From Deltaproteobacteria bacterium (lineage in GTDB: Bacteria; Desulfobacterota; Binatia; HRBIN30; CADEER01), in assembly GCA_029262455.1 (NCBI GenBank), contig JAJCZJ010000024.1, forward strand, positions 1 to 64,000: 64,000 bases of DNA, given 5' to 3'. How positions within the stretch are numbered: the stretch's first letter is position 1; every line of letters begins with the position of its first letter. The notes under the pieces are model-generated. The model worked only from the letters and a program-made list of their open reading frames with translations, was not told the origin of the DNA and made no database searches. The translations under genes and the position numbers were made by a program. Shown one piece after another: positions 62,831 to 64,000 of the stretch.

Positions 62831-63391
62831 ATGATATTGAAAAGCACATTGCCGCTCATCCTTTCGTCGCTTTGTTTCTTCGCACCACCGACCAGAGCGG
62901 CTGCACCGATCACGCCGGACGACGTGAGTGAGCCCTCACAGTGGGGGGCAACACATGTCACGAACCTGAAACATCTACGGTTTGCCGGGCAGCCCAACCT
63001 TGAAACCCTGACTCACGCGAAGTCGGACGGCGTGACGCTCATCATCGATCTGAGAGATCCATCCGAACAAGATTGGCCCGAAGCAACTGTCGCGGCGCAG
63101 CAGGACTTGCTCTACCAAAACGTGCCTGTCCCCAAGAATGCACCGTTTAGCACTGAAGCGTTCGAAAAGATCGAATCGCTGATCGCAGAGAACAAAAGCG
63201 GCAACATTCTCATTCATTGCTCGAGTGGCAACCGTGCCGGTGCCTGGCTCGCCACGCATTTGGTTACACGTCACAAAATGACGTTGAGCGAGGCGATGGC
63301 AGTAGCCCGCAAGGCCGGCATCTCGAAGGACGAGATCGCCTCCAAGGTCGAGCAATACCTCAACGCCCCACACGCCGAGGACGACAAGTGA
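62831..63391 (+). CDS. Exported protein-tyrosine-phosphatase-like protein (Blh/DUF442 type)
   Basis: A protein of 186 residues. Signal peptide: LPLILSSLCFFAPPTRAAA. The body has HLRFAGQPNLETLTHAKSDG, VTLIIDLRDPSEQDWPEATV and the active-site P-loop ILIHCSSGNRAGAWLATHLV, a HCx5R motif with nucleophilic Cys and phosphate-binding Arg. This type is related to the 'beta-lactamase hydrolase-like' phosphatases linked with sulfide and oxidative metabolism in some bacteria. Periplasmic. A -24/-12 promoter precedes it. The OsmC gene follows at 74 nt. Confidence 0.85.
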   Translation: MILKSTLPLILSSLCFFAPPTRAAAPITPDDVSEPSQWGATHVTNLKHLRFAGQPNLETLTHAKSDGVTLIIDLRDPSEQDWPEATVAAQQDLLYQNVPVPKNAPFSTEAFEKIESLIAENKSGNILIHCSSGNRAGAWLATHLVTRHKMTLSEAMAVARKAGISKDEIASKVEQYLNAPHAEDDK

Positions 63392-63464
63392 CACCGCAGA
63401 GCCTAGCCGTCCGTTGGAAGACCGGCGAGCTGCTCGTTCCGGAAGCCGGAGAAGAAGACTCGAG

Positions 63465-63896
63465 ATGATCGCACCCTACCCTCACCACTATACCGTCGTC
63501 TGCTCGGGCGGGCCCGAAGCAGATCTCAATCTCACAAGCCACGGACTGCCACCCCTAGGCGTCGCGCCGCCGGAGGAGTTCGGCGGCCCTGGCGACCAAT
63601 GGTCGCCGGAGAATCTAGTTGCCGGAGCGGTCGCCAGTTGCTTCGCACTGACGTTCCGCGCCGTAGCCGCAGCATCGAAACTGGAGTGGACCAGCCTCAG
63701 TTGCAGCGCCAAAGGAGTCCTCGATCGCAAAGATGGCATCGCGCGCTTCACTGAGTTCCACCTCGAGGTCGAGTTGATCAGCTCAGACGAAGAGGCACGC
63801 GCAGGACGTTTGATCGAGAAGGCCGAAAAGAACTGCCTGATCACAAACTCCCTGAACGTCGAGACAGCCCTCAACTTCACAGTCGTGACCAAATAG
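63465..63896 (+). CDS. OsmC/Ohr family protein
   Basis: A protein of 143 residues from the ATG at 63465 (GGAGAAG about 10 nt upstream). The family's GDQWSPENLVAGAVASCFAL holds the first reactive Cys, and a second Cys in KAEKNCLITNSLN completes the peroxidatic pair. OsmC-like proteins reduce organic hydroperoxides or bind thiol intermediates. It probably belongs with the phosphatase-like gene upstream in one transcript, a thiol- or peroxide-stress unit. The last 100 bases of the window hold no further gene. Confidence 0.88.
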   Translation: MIAPYPHHYTVVCSGGPEADLNLTSHGLPPLGVAPPEEFGGPGDQWSPENLVAGAVASCFALTFRAVAAASKLEWTSLSCSAKGVLDRKDGIARFTEFHLEVELISSDEEARAGRLIEKAEKNCLITNSLNVETALNFTVVTK

Positions 63897-64000
63897 CCGT
63901 GCGCAACCGGTCCGATCGAAGCCAGGCCAGACAACAGAACGATCGCACACCCGAATCTACAGACCGGCCCCTGATGATCCGCCCTAGAAGAGCCGTCCGA

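Overview
The window is GC-rich, densely coding DNA from a Gram-negative bacterium: it carries lipoproteins, a lipocalin, an envelope Na+-translocating NADH:quinone reductase and periplasmic c-type cytochromes. Many large secreted proteins combine Thr/Pro-rich linkers, dockerin-like Ca-binding modules, beta-helices and Asp-box or NHL-type propellers. That mix resembles uncultured 'deltaproteobacterial' lineages such as Desulfobacterota_B/Binatota. The taxonomic placement is inference; there is no rRNA or other phylogenetic marker gene here.

Layout. 1-2893 is the 5' part of a giant minus-strand secreted multi-domain protein that runs off the left edge. 3207-5868 holds small housekeeping and detoxification genes (two glutathione transferases, cytidine deaminase, lipocalin) and an AAA+ remnant. 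6191-8912 encodes two secreted proteins, followed by an amidase remnant. 9365-18469 holds the large NAD-glutamate dehydrogenase, RecQ and an orphan sensor kinase. 18517-42328 is mostly surface and secreted proteins: a dockerin-GH3-CBM6 glycosidase, a 13-Asp-box protein, DUF1566 protein, a CSLREA/beta-helix giant, a duplicated lipoprotein and an NHL-repeat protein. Interspersed among them are an Abhydrolase_10-like lipoprotein, an AhpD-like gene with an in-frame TGA, DedA and an epoxide-hydrolase-like enzyme. 42451-46597 holds a ferritin-like protein, a MITE-like element, an MscS channel, a P450 and a SRPBCC protein.

46594-60635 is a long minus-strand respiratory region. It contains a sigma-54 NtrC-type regulator, a CoA-transferase, a monoheme cytochrome c, nqrABCDEF-apbE-nqrM, two CBS-pair proteins, a triheme cytochrome c and a beta-CASP metallo-beta-lactamase nuclease. 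Three good -24/-12 (GG-N10-GC) sites lie in front of the monoheme cytochrome, nqrA and the triheme cytochrome. A fourth precedes the phosphatase/OsmC pair at 62831-63896. This suggests a SigN-controlled electron-transport and stress regulon.

Most notable: (i) an AhpD/CMD-family gene, 33337-33900, in which the second Cys of the CxxC motif is TGA, followed at the right distance by a small hairpin, so probably a selenoprotein with CxxU; (ii) the cluster of sigma-54-type promoters; (iii) a roughly 150-residue domain shared by two or three otherwise unrelated secreted proteins; (iv) a family of intergenic inverted repeats built of GGCAAA/GGCTAA-like units; (v) a 200-bp MITE-like element with TTAA ends. 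No tRNA, rRNA or CRISPR array was recognised.
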